Positions 33,301 to 42,753 of a stretch of 64,000 nucleotides of DNA are shown here, one piece after another. The position numbers and the translations under genes are program-made. Position 1 is the stretch's first letter; each line of letters begins with the position of its first letter. Location of the stretch: the NCBI GenBank assembly GCA_012934845.2, contig WNNJ02002127.1, forward strand, positions 1-64,000, written 5' to 3'. Origin of the DNA: Pomphorhynchus laevis (taxonomy: Eukaryota; Acanthocephala; Palaeacanthocephala; Echinorhynchida; Pomphorhynchidae). The notes below the pieces were generated by a model. The model worked only from the letters and a program-made list of their open reading frames with translations, made no database searches and was not told where the DNA came from.

Positions 33301-33967
33301 CGTTAATCGATTTGTCATCATCGAATTCGGAATGGGAGGGTTCGTTATTGTTGTCCGCTGAAACCGATGCTAGCATTGATCTTGTCTCGTCATTTGAAGT
33401 AAAAACGGCTGCTTGTTGTTGTGCGGCCTCTAGAGATGATGCCATTAAAACAATTTCATCGAAGTCAGTTTTATTCGATTCGAGTATCCTCTCACGTATA
33501 TAAGAATTGAGTAGACCATGGACGAGGGCGTCAATGATATGGCTTCGACGGTTAGTTGCGGCATCGACATCTTCAAAATTACACTTTGTTGCCAACTCTT
33601 CAAGTTTTCTCACATATTGCTGGATATTCATCGTTTTATCTTGACGACAAGTATGCAGTTGAAATCTATTAAAAACCGCGTTAACTGGCTTCTGAAATTG
33701 CTTATCGAGTATATTTAAGGCTGAGTCGAATGTTCTAGAATCTTTGATCAGTAAGTAAAGTCTTGATGACAGTAAGTTAATGAGTACAAATCGTTTCTGG
33801 TCATCTGTTACTGTGACTTGCAACGAGAAAAATTTTTGTAGCTTTTGGCGCCAGTGAATCCATTCGTCTTGACAATCTGATGTGTCTGGATCCAGATTGA
33901 AAGGTTGAGGTATAAGAAGTTTATCCATGGAAACGTTGGACGTCAATTGTTGAAAATCCGAGTTCAT
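30272..33967 (-). CDS. Ty3-type gag-pol polyprotein
   Basis: About 1,231 codons from the ATG at 33967. Parts in order: Gag (first ~230 residues), two CCHC zinc knuckles (CYFCGNHYHPRSKC and CNICSKHGHFAKVC), aspartic protease (LLDTGSSENFID), RT with YLDDIIV near residue 585, RNase H (VETDASYSSIGAVL), and integrase with an HHCC finger (HNSLCHPGVS...SCQIC) and a core beginning IDFKGPL. Gag and Pol are in one frame, as in several Ty3 lineages. It looks whole. No envelope-like ORF is seen. Confidence 0.9.
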   Translation of the reverse strand: MNSDFQQLTSNVSMDKLLIPQPFNLDPDTSDCQDEWIHWRQKLQKFFSLQVTVTDDQKRFVLINLLSSRLYLLIKDSRTFDSALNILDKQFQKPVNAVFNRFQLHTCRQDKTMNIQQYVRKLEELATKCNFEDVDAATNRRSHIIDALVHGLLNSYIRERILESNKTDFDEIVLMASSLEAAQQQAAVFTSNDETRSMLASVSADNNNEPSHSEFDDDKSINAALRNKITKRCYFCGNHYHPRSKCPARDVTCNICSKHGHFAKVCQSKLKFSTSTSSALCSMSNLEDPSSLTSITINGQQIECLLDTGSSENFIDTNIAHKLQLTTTSCCKTVYMASSSSWATITKQCTTNIELNKNTYPRCRFSLLSSLCADAILGREFMKEHEFITFPFGGNLPGLTLANISPASAIKIQPLTLFPNLPKHLIPVATKSRRQTLSNAEFIRSQVANLLKSGIIRESRSPWRSQVLVVTNRNGRQRMVVDYSQTINRFTSLDAYPLPNIDDLISKIATHSVFSTLDLSSAYYQIPLLEEDKKYTAFEASGRLYEFQRIPFGLTNAVSAFQRIMNNLIEHYQLEGVFAYLDDIIVCGNSTDEHDKRLDRLTTIANQLNIKFSPEKSRLGKTQLNFLGYHIRHGCIKPDTERIKPFLTYPIPENHTSLQRLLGMLAYYSRWIPSFSAKIRPLVESKDFPLDRAVIRQIEEIKSEISNSFLCAYNPDLSLTVETDASYSSIGAVLSQNNCPVAFYSRSLPKTALRQSSVEKEAYAIVEALKYWKHFLLGRYFIVKTDQRSVSFMFDQKLSNRIKSDKIARWRIELAPYNFGIEYRPGQSNKAADAMSRITCSSCKTVNDLKILHNSLCHPGVSRLLHYVRSHELPFDKSDVADVVSSCQICAELKPRYARPETAHVIKATHPFERLSIDFKGPLTSTTENKYLLCVVDEYSRFPFAIPCKDTSSISVINCLNQIFSVFGYPANVHSDQATCFQSNEFRTYLNSRGISCTRSSCYNPRGNGQAERFVGIIWKTTQLALKTHRKTLAEWEFVLPLVLSSLRSLLCTAIGETPHQRLFSFPRNSCNKCIVPRWLGTGENVLLNQNPMSKSNPSFSQAEILQSNGNYATIRKPCGKEMNVSVRRLTRYPITNSNIDNDMLLIDRTSEGDGMHSKTDSTIVSRQSLNGADNITQVGIGNYRSEENQQVEHNRLQELRRSPRDRRTPKYLDDYIIGEDCDNLTCNHIV

Positions 33968-34002
33968 TGATCTAACATAATATACACAATTGTCGAATAA
34001 AT

Positions 34003-34082
34003 TGTAATGATAAACCAAATAAGGCTTTATTCAACAATCTAGAATATAGTTATACAATATGATTACATGTTAGATTATCACA
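34003..34082 (-). repeat. 5' LTR of the Ty3 element
   Basis: 80 bp, identical by eye to 30225-30304. This is far shorter than the several hundred bases usual for Ty3-type LTRs. The open frame reaches back into it, but the first ATG of gag-pol is outside (33967). Confidence 0.9.
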
Positions 34083-34500
34083 TATATGGCATATGTCGAA
34101 TGATGCGGTAGGTTATCCCACCGATGTAATCACTAGGCGGGTAGATCAGTTGCGGGGACATAGCAGAGTCTTGTATAAATTTAGATTTATCAGACTACCA
34201 AAAGTGTATACTCTCAAGAAGAGGAATTAACATGTGGAATTCGTTGCCTGAGGAAGTCGTCGCAGCCCCCAGTTTGAGAACGTTTAAATCACGATGCTAC
34301 AAATGGATACATGAACAATGCCGACATTCAACACTACCACTGGAATACCCTAATTAGCTACGTTGACTGACCATTTGCTTTTGTTTTATTTTTTTTTGGA
34401 CTCTGCCTGAATAGCCTTTTGGCTTTGGTATGTATTGGAATAATAATGACATTAGTTCTATGTCGAAAATTTGCATAAATATTAATAAAATATTAATTTG
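34083..34500 (+). pseudogene. LINE A ORF2 C-terminus and 3' UTR
   Basis: The continuation of ORF2 beyond the Ty3 insertion: RRVDQLRGHSRVLYKF, then NMWNSLPEEVVAAPSLRTFKSRCYKW and a stop near 34357, with a frame change near 34200. The 3' UTR runs to about 34500 and shares TTAGTTCTATGTCGAA with 25765-25785. A putative host exon begins directly after it. Confidence 0.75.
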
Positions 34501-34503
34501 TAG

Positions 34504-34633
34504 ATTTGTATGTATCATTGCCATGTCAAGCCTACGAAAGATGACTTAAATAAAGCAAACTCGGCTTTGAAGAATGTAGACATTGCTGCTTCCAAGAGGA
34601 ATGCAGTATCAGCATTCGCTAGCTTAAAAAGAG
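34504..34633 (+). CDS. Putative host exon (unknown gene)
   Basis: 130 bp between TTTGTAG (acceptor) and GAG|GTTAAT (donor), one open frame of 43 codons (MYHCHVKPTKDDLNKANS..., ending FASLKR plus one base). The other two frames contain stops. It ends in phase 1, which joins in frame to the next candidate exon. I do not recognise the protein. LINE A ends just upstream, in what would be the preceding intron. Confidence 0.4.
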
Positions 34634-35202
34634 GTTAATTAGCTTAATTGATTAGTTATTTATTGACTTTATTAATTAATGTTATCACTTAATTTGTGTA
34701 ATATTTATTTTGTAATGTAAATTAAGCAAAATTTACATTTAAAAATATTTAATTAAAGTTTTAATGCAAATTAAGTTTTAAATGCATTTGTATTAAGCAG
34801 TTCACAATTGACATTTTTATTAATTTTTGATTTCAGTAATTTTTGCATTCAGTAATATTTTGCTCACGGGTGCAAAATAGAAATTTTGTAAAATACTTCC
34901 TAATTTTATATCGTATATAATTAGATAAAAAATTAGATAAAATCTAAATTTTTATTATTATTATAAATTTTTATAAATCTCTCTCTTTAAAAAAATTATA
35001 ATCTGAATATTAATTTTTTAATCTGAACAATTATTATTTTTTTAATCTGAACAATTATTTTCTAACAGAATTACTAACTCAGCCTTTGATCTGAATTAGT
35101 AGAATTAATAGAATTACTAACTCAGCCTTTGATCTGATTAATTTTTGCAATTATTTTTTAATCTAAATTTTAATATTCATAAAATATTAAATATGATTAC
35201 AG

Positions 35203-35270
35203 GCCATTTTCATAAGGCTGCTTCGACCGATCACACAAAACGTAATACAAAAACAAATTTTTCATTATAG
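35203..35270 (+). CDS. Putative terminal exon of the same unknown gene
   Basis: After ATTACAG (35196-35202) the exon starts with two bases that complete the Gly codon left open at 34633. It continues for 21 codons (HFHKAASTDHTKRNTK...) to TAG at 35268-35270. The phase match between the two exons supports, but does not prove, that they belong together. The 34634-35202 interval is AT-rich, as an intron here would be. Confidence 0.35.
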
Positions 35271-35394
35271 ACATATCAAGACCATGGATACTGCATCAAC
35301 CGCCACTCGTTCTCATTGCGAATCCTGCTATCTCTATATGGAAGAAAATCCATATATGGAAATCCATAATCCATCTTCTTTATTGGATGAAAAT

Positions 35395-35880
35395 CACTAT
35401 TTTCTTCTAATATCAACGGATTCCGTCACGGTATATCGTGTCTGTCTAATTTACTAACTGATCGTGAAATGTGGAGTGTGGCGTTTCGTTTTCAATTCAA
35501 TTGATGTAATTTTTATTGACTTTTCGAGAGCCTATGATCGATTTCCGCATAAAAGTTTGCTTAGCTTTTTGTCTCATAATGGAGTTTCTTCGTTGCTGTG
35601 TAGGTGGATAGGCGATTTTCTCGGAAATAGATTTTTTAGAGTTAATTGGTAGCCATTTATCGTCCTCCAAACGTGTAAATTGTGGAGTTCCGTAAAGTAC
35701 TGTACTCGGTACTCTTTTATTGATTGCTTAACTTAATGACTTGTTGTTAAAAATCCAGAACCCGTGCTTGGAGTTTGCGGATGACCTCAAACTATGATCT
35801 GTCAATATCAATGATACGTATGGTCGGTCCATACAGGACGACCTTGATCGAATACACTAATAGAGAGAGTAGCTACGGTA
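35395..35880 (+). pseudogene. CR1-like RT core fragment
   Basis: Frames give NGFRHGISCLSNLLTDREMW, then IDVIFIDFSRAYDRFPHKSLL (ORF 35464-35652), then CGVP...STVLGTL and CLEFADDLKL near 35775. These are RT motifs from the SQHGFR to FADD region, similar to LINE A but diverged and frame-broken. Nothing upstream or downstream of this core is present. A dead fragment next to the leader of LINE B. Confidence 0.7.
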
Positions 35881-35997
35881 TGATAAAATTGTCATATCGG
35901 ACTAGATAAAATTGTCTTGATTGTTAAATACTTAAAATAAAATAACATACAATAAAATAACATACACTCGAATCAACGACATTTTTGTGAACAGACA

Positions 35998-37029
35998 ATG
36001 AAATCGGCGAAAACTCGCAAAAAACAGACAGACGATGGTTACGTTCAGTTGGAAGTTGGATGCGACAAGCAGGGATGCGATGTTTGGACACTCTTAAAGG
36101 TAAAAAAAATTGACGTTGAGAGATACGAAAGTAAACATTTTATTTGTGGTTATTGTGTGTGTAACGACGCACGATTGGATAAAACTGAACCTGTCGAGGA
36201 GAAAGGCGATGAGTCGGCGCCAGCTCTTCATGTTATTGCACAGCGTCAAGAAAGGATCTCCCACTGCAATTCACAACAGCCTCCACCAGCATTTGATCAG
36301 ACTTTTCAAACTTCACCTGAAAAATGTGTAGATCTAGACAAGAACACTCTGAGCTACGAAAAGAAAACACCTGATTTCACAAATTCGTTTGTATCTGTAA
36401 CATCATGTAGCGGACCTCCGAGTTCTTTACAATCAGCTGACTTGCGACTTAAATCTACAAATTCTTACTCCAATACAGTCTCCCTAAAATACTCATTAAC
36501 TGCCCTTATTCGCCGGACTTATGATAGATCACAGTGTCTAATCATAGCTAATATAAGGGAATCTTCTGCTACTAACAACCATTTACGTGTACAGCATGAC
36601 GTCAAAGCTGTACAATCCTTATTCTCTGAGCTATTACACACCTGTTCCCCTACTGAGCTGCAGCAATTCAGAGTTCTCCACCTTTATAGACTGGGGAAAA
36701 TAATATCAGATAACAGTCCACGCCTTCTAAAGGTCATATTAGCAACGCCCGATATGTGTACATTAGCTTTGAAATACGGTTATCATCTTGCAGGTACTGG
36801 ATTGATCCTTCGCAGAGATCTTTCGATCGAGGACAGAACTCGACTGAAACAAGCAAAGAGCGAACTTAGTAATAGAGTAGCTATCGGCGAAAGTAACCTC
36901 ACCGTTATAAATTTTCGTGTAGTGCGACGCAGGACTTCAACTCGTTTCTGGATTCGTTCCATTGGCAACGGTGGAAACATCGGGGAGCTGCGAAGTCTTT
37001 GTGTCGCAACGATACTACCCAAGAAGTGA
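35998..37029 (+). CDS. LINE B ORF1
   Basis: 343 codons from ATG. Basic start (MKSAKTRKKQT). PHD-like finger at ~20-60 (LEVGCDKQGCDVWTLL...FICGYCVC). Middle rich in Ser/Pro. RNA-binding half from ~170: RRTYDRSQCLIIANI, LHLYRLGKIISDNSPRLLKVI, ILRRDLSIEDRTRL, ESNLTVINFRVVRR. The finger and C-terminal half align with LINE A ORF1 but are well diverged, so it is a separate family of the same clade. The last ~23 codons fall in the region duplicated twice downstream. Confidence 0.8.
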   Translation: MKSAKTRKKQTDDGYVQLEVGCDKQGCDVWTLLKVKKIDVERYESKHFICGYCVCNDARLDKTEPVEEKGDESAPALHVIAQRQERISHCNSQQPPPAFDQTFQTSPEKCVDLDKNTLSYEKKTPDFTNSFVSVTSCSGPPSSLQSADLRLKSTNSYSNTVSLKYSLTALIRRTYDRSQCLIIANIRESSATNNHLRVQHDVKAVQSLFSELLHTCSPTELQQFRVLHLYRLGKIISDNSPRLLKVILATPDMCTLALKYGYHLAGTGLILRRDLSIEDRTRLKQAKSELSNRVAIGESNLTVINFRVVRRRTSTRFWIRSIGNGGNIGELRSLCVATILPKK

Positions 37030-40000
37030 CAGTAAATGTGGAAAAGAGATACGAGTATTCCGACCCAGTACACTCCACACATGCCTTCCGGGTCTTATAT
37101 TCGAATGTCTTAAGTCTCATTAATAAAATGGACGAAGTTCTCACTCTGGTTAACAACACCTCATTTGAAATACTTGTTTTAACAGAGTCGTGGTTGAAAC
37201 CACACATCATAGATTCAGAAATTTCCATCAATGGGTACGCCATAATCCGAGCAGATCGGCAAATTTGCCGTGGTGGCGGAGTGATCATATATGCTAGAGA
37301 AGTTCTTACAACTCGTGTTATGTCAATTGAGTGCGATGAATCAAGTCTTTGTGAATACGCTTGGGTTTCTGTAGCAGACCATAAAAACAAATTTTTCTCT
37401 CTAGCTGTCTTCTATCGCCCCCCCATTCGCTCCAACCGGGTCGATTATATCCTCAATAACTGAAAATACATTCAAGGGTCAAAAAGTTATTTTATTAGGA
37501 GACTTTAACATGCCGCGAATTTATTGGATAGATTACGTTCCTCTTCCTGGATGTGATCCCGAATCATTAATGCTTTTAAACACGATAAATGATCTACATT
37601 TAGTCCAACATGTTCAAGGGATACTCGTCACAGGGGTAATAACTCCTCAATTCTTGACCTCTGCTTTTCGACTGAAACGTATCTGATAAAAAACGTCAAA
37701 CACGGACCTCCGCAAGGATCAAGCGATCACTCTACCATTTCAATAGAATTTAACGCACTCGGACCATATGTCGAAACGATTAAAACGTCGAATTCGTGCG
37801 CAGTATAATTTCCTGGCGCGACTATTGGCCCGACTATAGTGCGCAGTATTGGCCCGACTAATCGAAAGCAGGCATTCAAGAAGCTTGGGATCACTTCAAG
37901 ACCACATTACATTGTTCTCAACAATTTTGCTCCAATACGTCAGAATCGTACACGAAAACTACATCCAAAATGGTTAGATGCGGAATTGCTTGCTCTAATC
38001 AAACACCGTGATGGATGTTTCCATGCGTACAAAAAAGGGGAACTTTCTTTTGAACACTACCGTCATTGCAGGAATACGGTTTCTATTCTGAAAAAAAAAG
38101 AAAAAACGCAGTTTCATCTCAAATATATGCCGGTCCACTCATAACAATCCTTGGGTAGCTTTCAAAAGCATACTTCCACGTCATATACACTCGACAGATT
38201 GTTCATACCTATTGGCCGACAATGGGTCAATCTTGACCTCCCCAACTGATGTAGCTGCCCATTTTATGGACTATTTCGCTATTAAAGAAGATAGAGTGTC
38301 GATCCCCGATGGTATAATCCAAACTAAACACAATGTACTTCTACCTAGAGTAGTCATTTCTAACATTGAATTTAGCGATGAAGAGGTACTGCACGATCTA
38401 CTTAAATTACCCCGCAACGCCGCGTCAGGTCCTGACCATATAACTCCAATACTCTTAAAGGAATTGACTCATGCAATATAGTTCCCTTAGCTTCTATCTT
38501 TAGAAGTTCACTAAACACAGGTTATCTACCATCTGATTGGACTAAGGCTATTGTACGTCCAATTTTCAAGAAAGGGTATAAATCCCAGGTTTCCAACTAC
38601 CGTCACATCAGTCTCACATCTGTAGCTTGTAAGGTATTAGAAAAATTGATTCTTCGTCACCTTAGCGCTTTCGTTGAAGCTAACAATCGCATCAGCCCCA
38701 GTCAGCATGGATTTAGGCCAAATCGCTCAACGGTTCGTTCCAATTGGAACGAATCGTTCCAATTCGTTCCATTGGCAACGGTGGAAACATCGGGGAGCTG
38801 CGAAGTCTTTGTGTCGCAACGATACTACCCAAGAAGTGACAGTAAATGTGGAAAAGAGATACGAGTATTCCGACCTAGTACACTCCACACATGCCTTCCG
38901 GGTCTTATATTCGAATGTCTTAAGTCTCATTAATAAAATGGACGAAGTTCTCACTCTGGTTAACAACACCTCATTTGAAATACTTGTTTTAACAGAGTCG
39001 TGGTTGAAACCACACATCATAGATTCAGAAATTTCCATCAATGGGTACGCCATAATCCGAGCAGATCGGCAAATTTGCCGTGGTGGCGGAGTGATCATAT
39101 ATGCTTGAGAAGTTCTTACAACTCGTGTTATGTCAATTGAGTGCGATGAATCAAGTCTTTGTGAATACGCTTGGGTTTCTGTAGCAGACCATAAAAACAA
39201 ATTTTTCTCTCTAGCTGTCTTCTATCGCCCCCCCATTCGCTCCAACCGGGTCGATTATATCCTCAATAACTGAAAATACATTCAAGGGTCAAAAAGTTAT
39301 TTTATTAGGAGACTTTAACATGCCGCGAATTTATTGGATAGATTACGTTCCTCTTCCTGGATGTGATCCCGAATCATTAATGCTTTTAAACACGATAAAT
39401 GATCTACATTTAGTCCAACATGTTCAAGGGATACTCGTCACAGGGGTAATAACTCCTCAATTCTTGACCTCTGCTTTTCGACTGAAACGTATCTGATAAA
39501 AAACGTCAAACACGGACCTCCGCAAGGATCAAGCGATCACTCTACCATTTCAATAGAATTTAACGCACTCGGACCATATGTCGAAACGATTAAAACGTCG
39601 AATTCGTGCGCAGTATAATTTCCTGGCGCGACTATTGGCCCGACTATAGTGCGCAGTATTGGCCCGACTAATCGAAAGCAGGCATTCAAGAAGCTTGGGA
39701 TCACTTCAAGACCACATTACATTGTTCTCAACAATTTTGCTCCAATACGTCAGAATCGTACACGAAAACTACATCCAAAATGGTTAGATGCGGAATTGCT
39801 TGCTCTAATCAAACACCGTGATGGATGTTTCCATGCGTACAAAAAAGGGGAACTTTCTTTTGAACACTACCGTCATTGCAGGAATACGGTTTCTATTCTG
39901 AAAAAAAAAAGAAAAAACGCAGTTTCATCTCAAATATATGCCGGTCCACTCATAACAATCCTTGGGTAGCTTTCAAAAGCATACTTCCACGTCATATACA

Positions 40001-42352
40001 CTCGACAGATTGTTCATACCTATTGGCCGACAATGGGTCAATCTTGACCTCCCCAACTGATGTAGCTGCCCATTTTATGGACTATTTCGCTATTAAAGAA
40101 GATAGAGTGTCGATCCCCGATGGTATAATCCAAACTAAACACAATGTACTTCTACCTAGAGTAGTCATTTCTAACATTGAATTTAGCGATGAAGAGGTAC
40201 TGCACGATCTACTTAAATTACCCCGCAACGCCGCGTCAGGTCCTGACCATATAACTCCAATACTCTTAAAGGAATTGACTCATGCAATATAGTTCCCTTA
40301 GCTTCTATCTTTAGAAGTTCACTAAACACAGGTTATCTACCATCTGATTGGACTAAGGCTATTGTACGTCCAATTTTCAAGAAAGGGTATAAATCCCAGG
40401 TTTCCAACTACCGTCACATCAGTCTCACATCTGTAGCTTGTAAGGTATTAGAAAAATTGATTCTTCGTCACCTTAGCGCTTTCGTTGAAGCTAACAATCG
40501 CATCAGCCCCAGTCAGCATGGATTTAGGCCAAATCGCTCAACGGTTCGTTCCAATTGGAACGAATCGTTCCAATTCGTTCCATTGGCAACTGTGGAAACA
40601 TCGGGGAGCTGCGAAGTCTTTATGTCGCAACGATACTACCCAAGAAGTGACAGTAAATGTGGAAAAGAGATACGAGTATTCCGACCCAGTACACTCCACA
40701 CATGCCTTCCGGGTCTTATATTCGAATGTCTTAAGTCTCATTAATAAAATGGACGAAGTTCTCACTCTGGTTAACAGCACCTCATTTGAAATACTGGTTT
40801 TTACAGAGTCGTGGTTAAACCACACATCATAGATTCAGAAATTTCCATCAATGGGTACGCCATAATCCGAGCAGATCGGCAAATTTGCCGTGGTGGCAGA
40901 GTAATCATATATGCTAGAGAAGTTCTTACAACTCGTATTATGTCAATTGAGTGCGATGAATCAAGTCTTTGTGAATACGCTTGGGTTTCTGTAGCAGACC
41001 ATAAAAACAAATTTTTCTCTCTAGCTGTCTTCTATCGCCCCCCCCATTCCCTCCAACCGGGTCGATTATATCCTCAATAACTGAAAATACATTCAAGGGC
41101 CAAAAAGTTATTTTATTAGGAGACTTTAACATGCCGCGAATTTATTGGATAGATTACGTTCCTCTTCCTGGATGTGATCCCAAATCATTACTGCTTTTAA
41201 ACACGATAAATGATCTACATTAAGTCCAACATGTTCACAGGGATACTCGCCACAGGGGTAATAACTCCTCAATTCTTGACCTCTGCTTTTCGAGTGAAAC
41301 GTATCTGATAAAAAAAGTCAAACACGGACCTCCGGTAGGATCAAGCGATCACTCTACCATTTCAATAGAATTTAACGCACTCGGACCATATGTCGAAACG
41401 ATTAAAACGTCGAATTCGTGCGCAGTATAATTTCCTGGCGCGACTATTGGCCCGACTATAGTGCGCAGTATTGGCCAGACTCATCGAAAGCAGGCATTCA
41501 AGAATCTTGGGATCACTTCAAGACCACATTACATTGTTCTCAATTATTTTGCTCCGATACGTCAGAATCGTACACGAAAACTACATCCGAAATGGTTAGA
41601 TGCGGAATCGCTTGCTCTAATCAAACACCGTGATAGATGTTTCCATGCGTACAAAAAAGGGGAACTTGCTTTTGAACACTACCGTCATTGCATGAATACG
41701 GTTTCTATTCTGAAAAAAAAGAAAAAACGCAGTTTCATCTCAAATATATCCCGGTCCACTCATAACAATTTTTGGGTAGCTTTCAAAAGCATACTTCCAC
41801 GTCATATACACTCGACAGATTGTTCATACCTATTGGCCGACAATGGGTCAATCTTGACCTCCCCAACTGATGTAGCTGCCCATTTTATGGACTATTTCGC
41901 TATCAAAGAAGGTAGAGTGTCGATCCCCGATGGTATAATCCAAACTAAACACAATGTACTTCTACCTAGAGTAGTCATTTCTAACATTGAATTTAGCGAT
42001 GAAGAGGTACTGCACGATCTACTTAAATTACCCCGCAACGCCGCGTCAGGTCCTGATCATATACCTCCAATACTCTTAAAGGAATTGGCCCATGCAATAT
42101 AGTTCTCTTAGCTTCTATCTTTTGAAGTCCACTAAACACAGGTTATCTACCATCTGATTGGACTAAGGCTATTGTACGTCCAATTTTCAAGAAAGGGTAT
42201 AAATCCCAAGTTTCCAACTACCGTCACATCAGTCTCACATCTGTAGCTTGTAAGGTATTAGAAAAATTGATTCTTCGTCACCTTAGCGCTTTCCGTTGAA
42301 GCTAACAATCGCCTTAGCCCCAGTCAGTATGGATTTAGGCCAAATCGCTCAA
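36961..42352 (+). repeat. 1.81-kb tandem triplication inside LINE B
   Basis: Three head-to-tail units: 36961-38770, 38771-40581 and 40582-about 42352. Each runs from the end of ORF1 through the endonuclease and linker to the RT motif SQHGFRPNRST. Units 1 and 2 differ at only a few positions (including an A-run length near 38090/39900). Unit 3 has clearly more substitutions. At each of the two internal junctions a short filler with a 20-bp palindrome (about 38733-38752 and 40544-40563) lies between RT and ORF1 sequence; unit 3 instead continues into RT. Confidence 0.92.
36999..37463 (+). pseudogene. LINE B ORF2 endonuclease, unit 1
   Basis: An open frame overlapping the end of ORF1: VLYSNVLSLINKMDEV, LVLTESWLKPHI, RGGGVIIYA, FFSLAVFYRPP. 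These are AP endonuclease motifs. The frame changes near 37440; LLGDFNMPRIYWID follows in another frame, and the SDH motif near 37727 in a third. Copies in units 2 (38809-39260) and 3 (40620-41070) have the same broken structure plus a few private changes, so the breaks predate the triplication. Confidence 0.75.
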
Positions 42353-42753
42353 CGGCAACGAACCTTGTAAACGCGAGAGCAAGCTGGGTGGATTCGATGA
42401 GGAGTGGTTCCAAAGTAGATATGATATTTTTAGCCTTGTCGAAAGGTTTCGATAGAGTTATTCCCAATTTGCTAGTAAACACATTATCTAACATTGGTGT
42501 ACGGGGCTTTTTGTTACGCTGGATTTAATCATTCGTAAGCAACCGCTCATTTGCAGTACGCATAAGCCATTATCTTTCTGATTACTCAATGATGACGACA
42601 GGCGTTCCGCAGCGATCGGCCATTTGTCCGACTCTCTTTAATATATATGTAAATGATATTACAAACAACTAAGCGTCGGAATGTGTTACCTTCGCAGATT
42701 ATCTAAAGGTTTGGAGGCGAATCATTGATGATTTCGATGTTAGCGCTCTTCAA
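40582..42753 (+). pseudogene. LINE B ORF2, unit 3 and RT core
   Basis: The linker (LHPKWLDAESLALIKHRD, PTDVAAHFMDYFAI, AASGPDHIPPILL) is open at 41461-42102. RT follows with SDWTKAIVRPIFKKGYKS, NYRHISLTSVACKVLEKLI, MIFLALSKGFDRVIPNLL, TTGVPQ and CVTFADYLKVW. The catalytic box is FADY instead of FADD and PQGS has changed to PQRS, so the RT is dead even where the frame is open. The PLE insertion follows at 42754. Confidence 0.8.

Larger units (their letters stand above)
30225..34082 (-). mobile_element. Ty3-type LTR retrotransposon with 80-bp LTRs
   Basis: 3,858 bp bounded by 80-bp direct repeats (30225-30304 and 34003-34082) that I read as identical, each starting TG and ending CA. A purine-rich run (GGGGAAGA on the minus strand, near 30306-30314) precedes the 3' LTR as a polypurine tract. 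No standard tRNA primer-binding site is evident after the 5' LTR. The flanks show an imperfect 5-bp target duplication (TATGT/TATAT). One long gag-pol frame fills the interior. The element looks whole, and identical LTRs imply a very recent insertion, into LINE A. Confidence 0.9.
25975..34500 (+). mobile_element. CR1-like LINE A, near full length, split by a Ty3 element
   Basis: A leader from about 25975 (AAAAAAAGTTTGAGATAAAA...), ORF1 (26249-27745), ORF2 (27679 onward) and a 3' region to about 34500. ORF2 stops at 30224 where a 3.86-kb Ty3 element is inserted and resumes at 34083 (RVLYKFR, NMWNSLPEEVVAAPSLRTFK). Size without the insert is about 4.7 kb. A second, shorter copy lies at 47573-49216. 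Confidence 0.85.
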
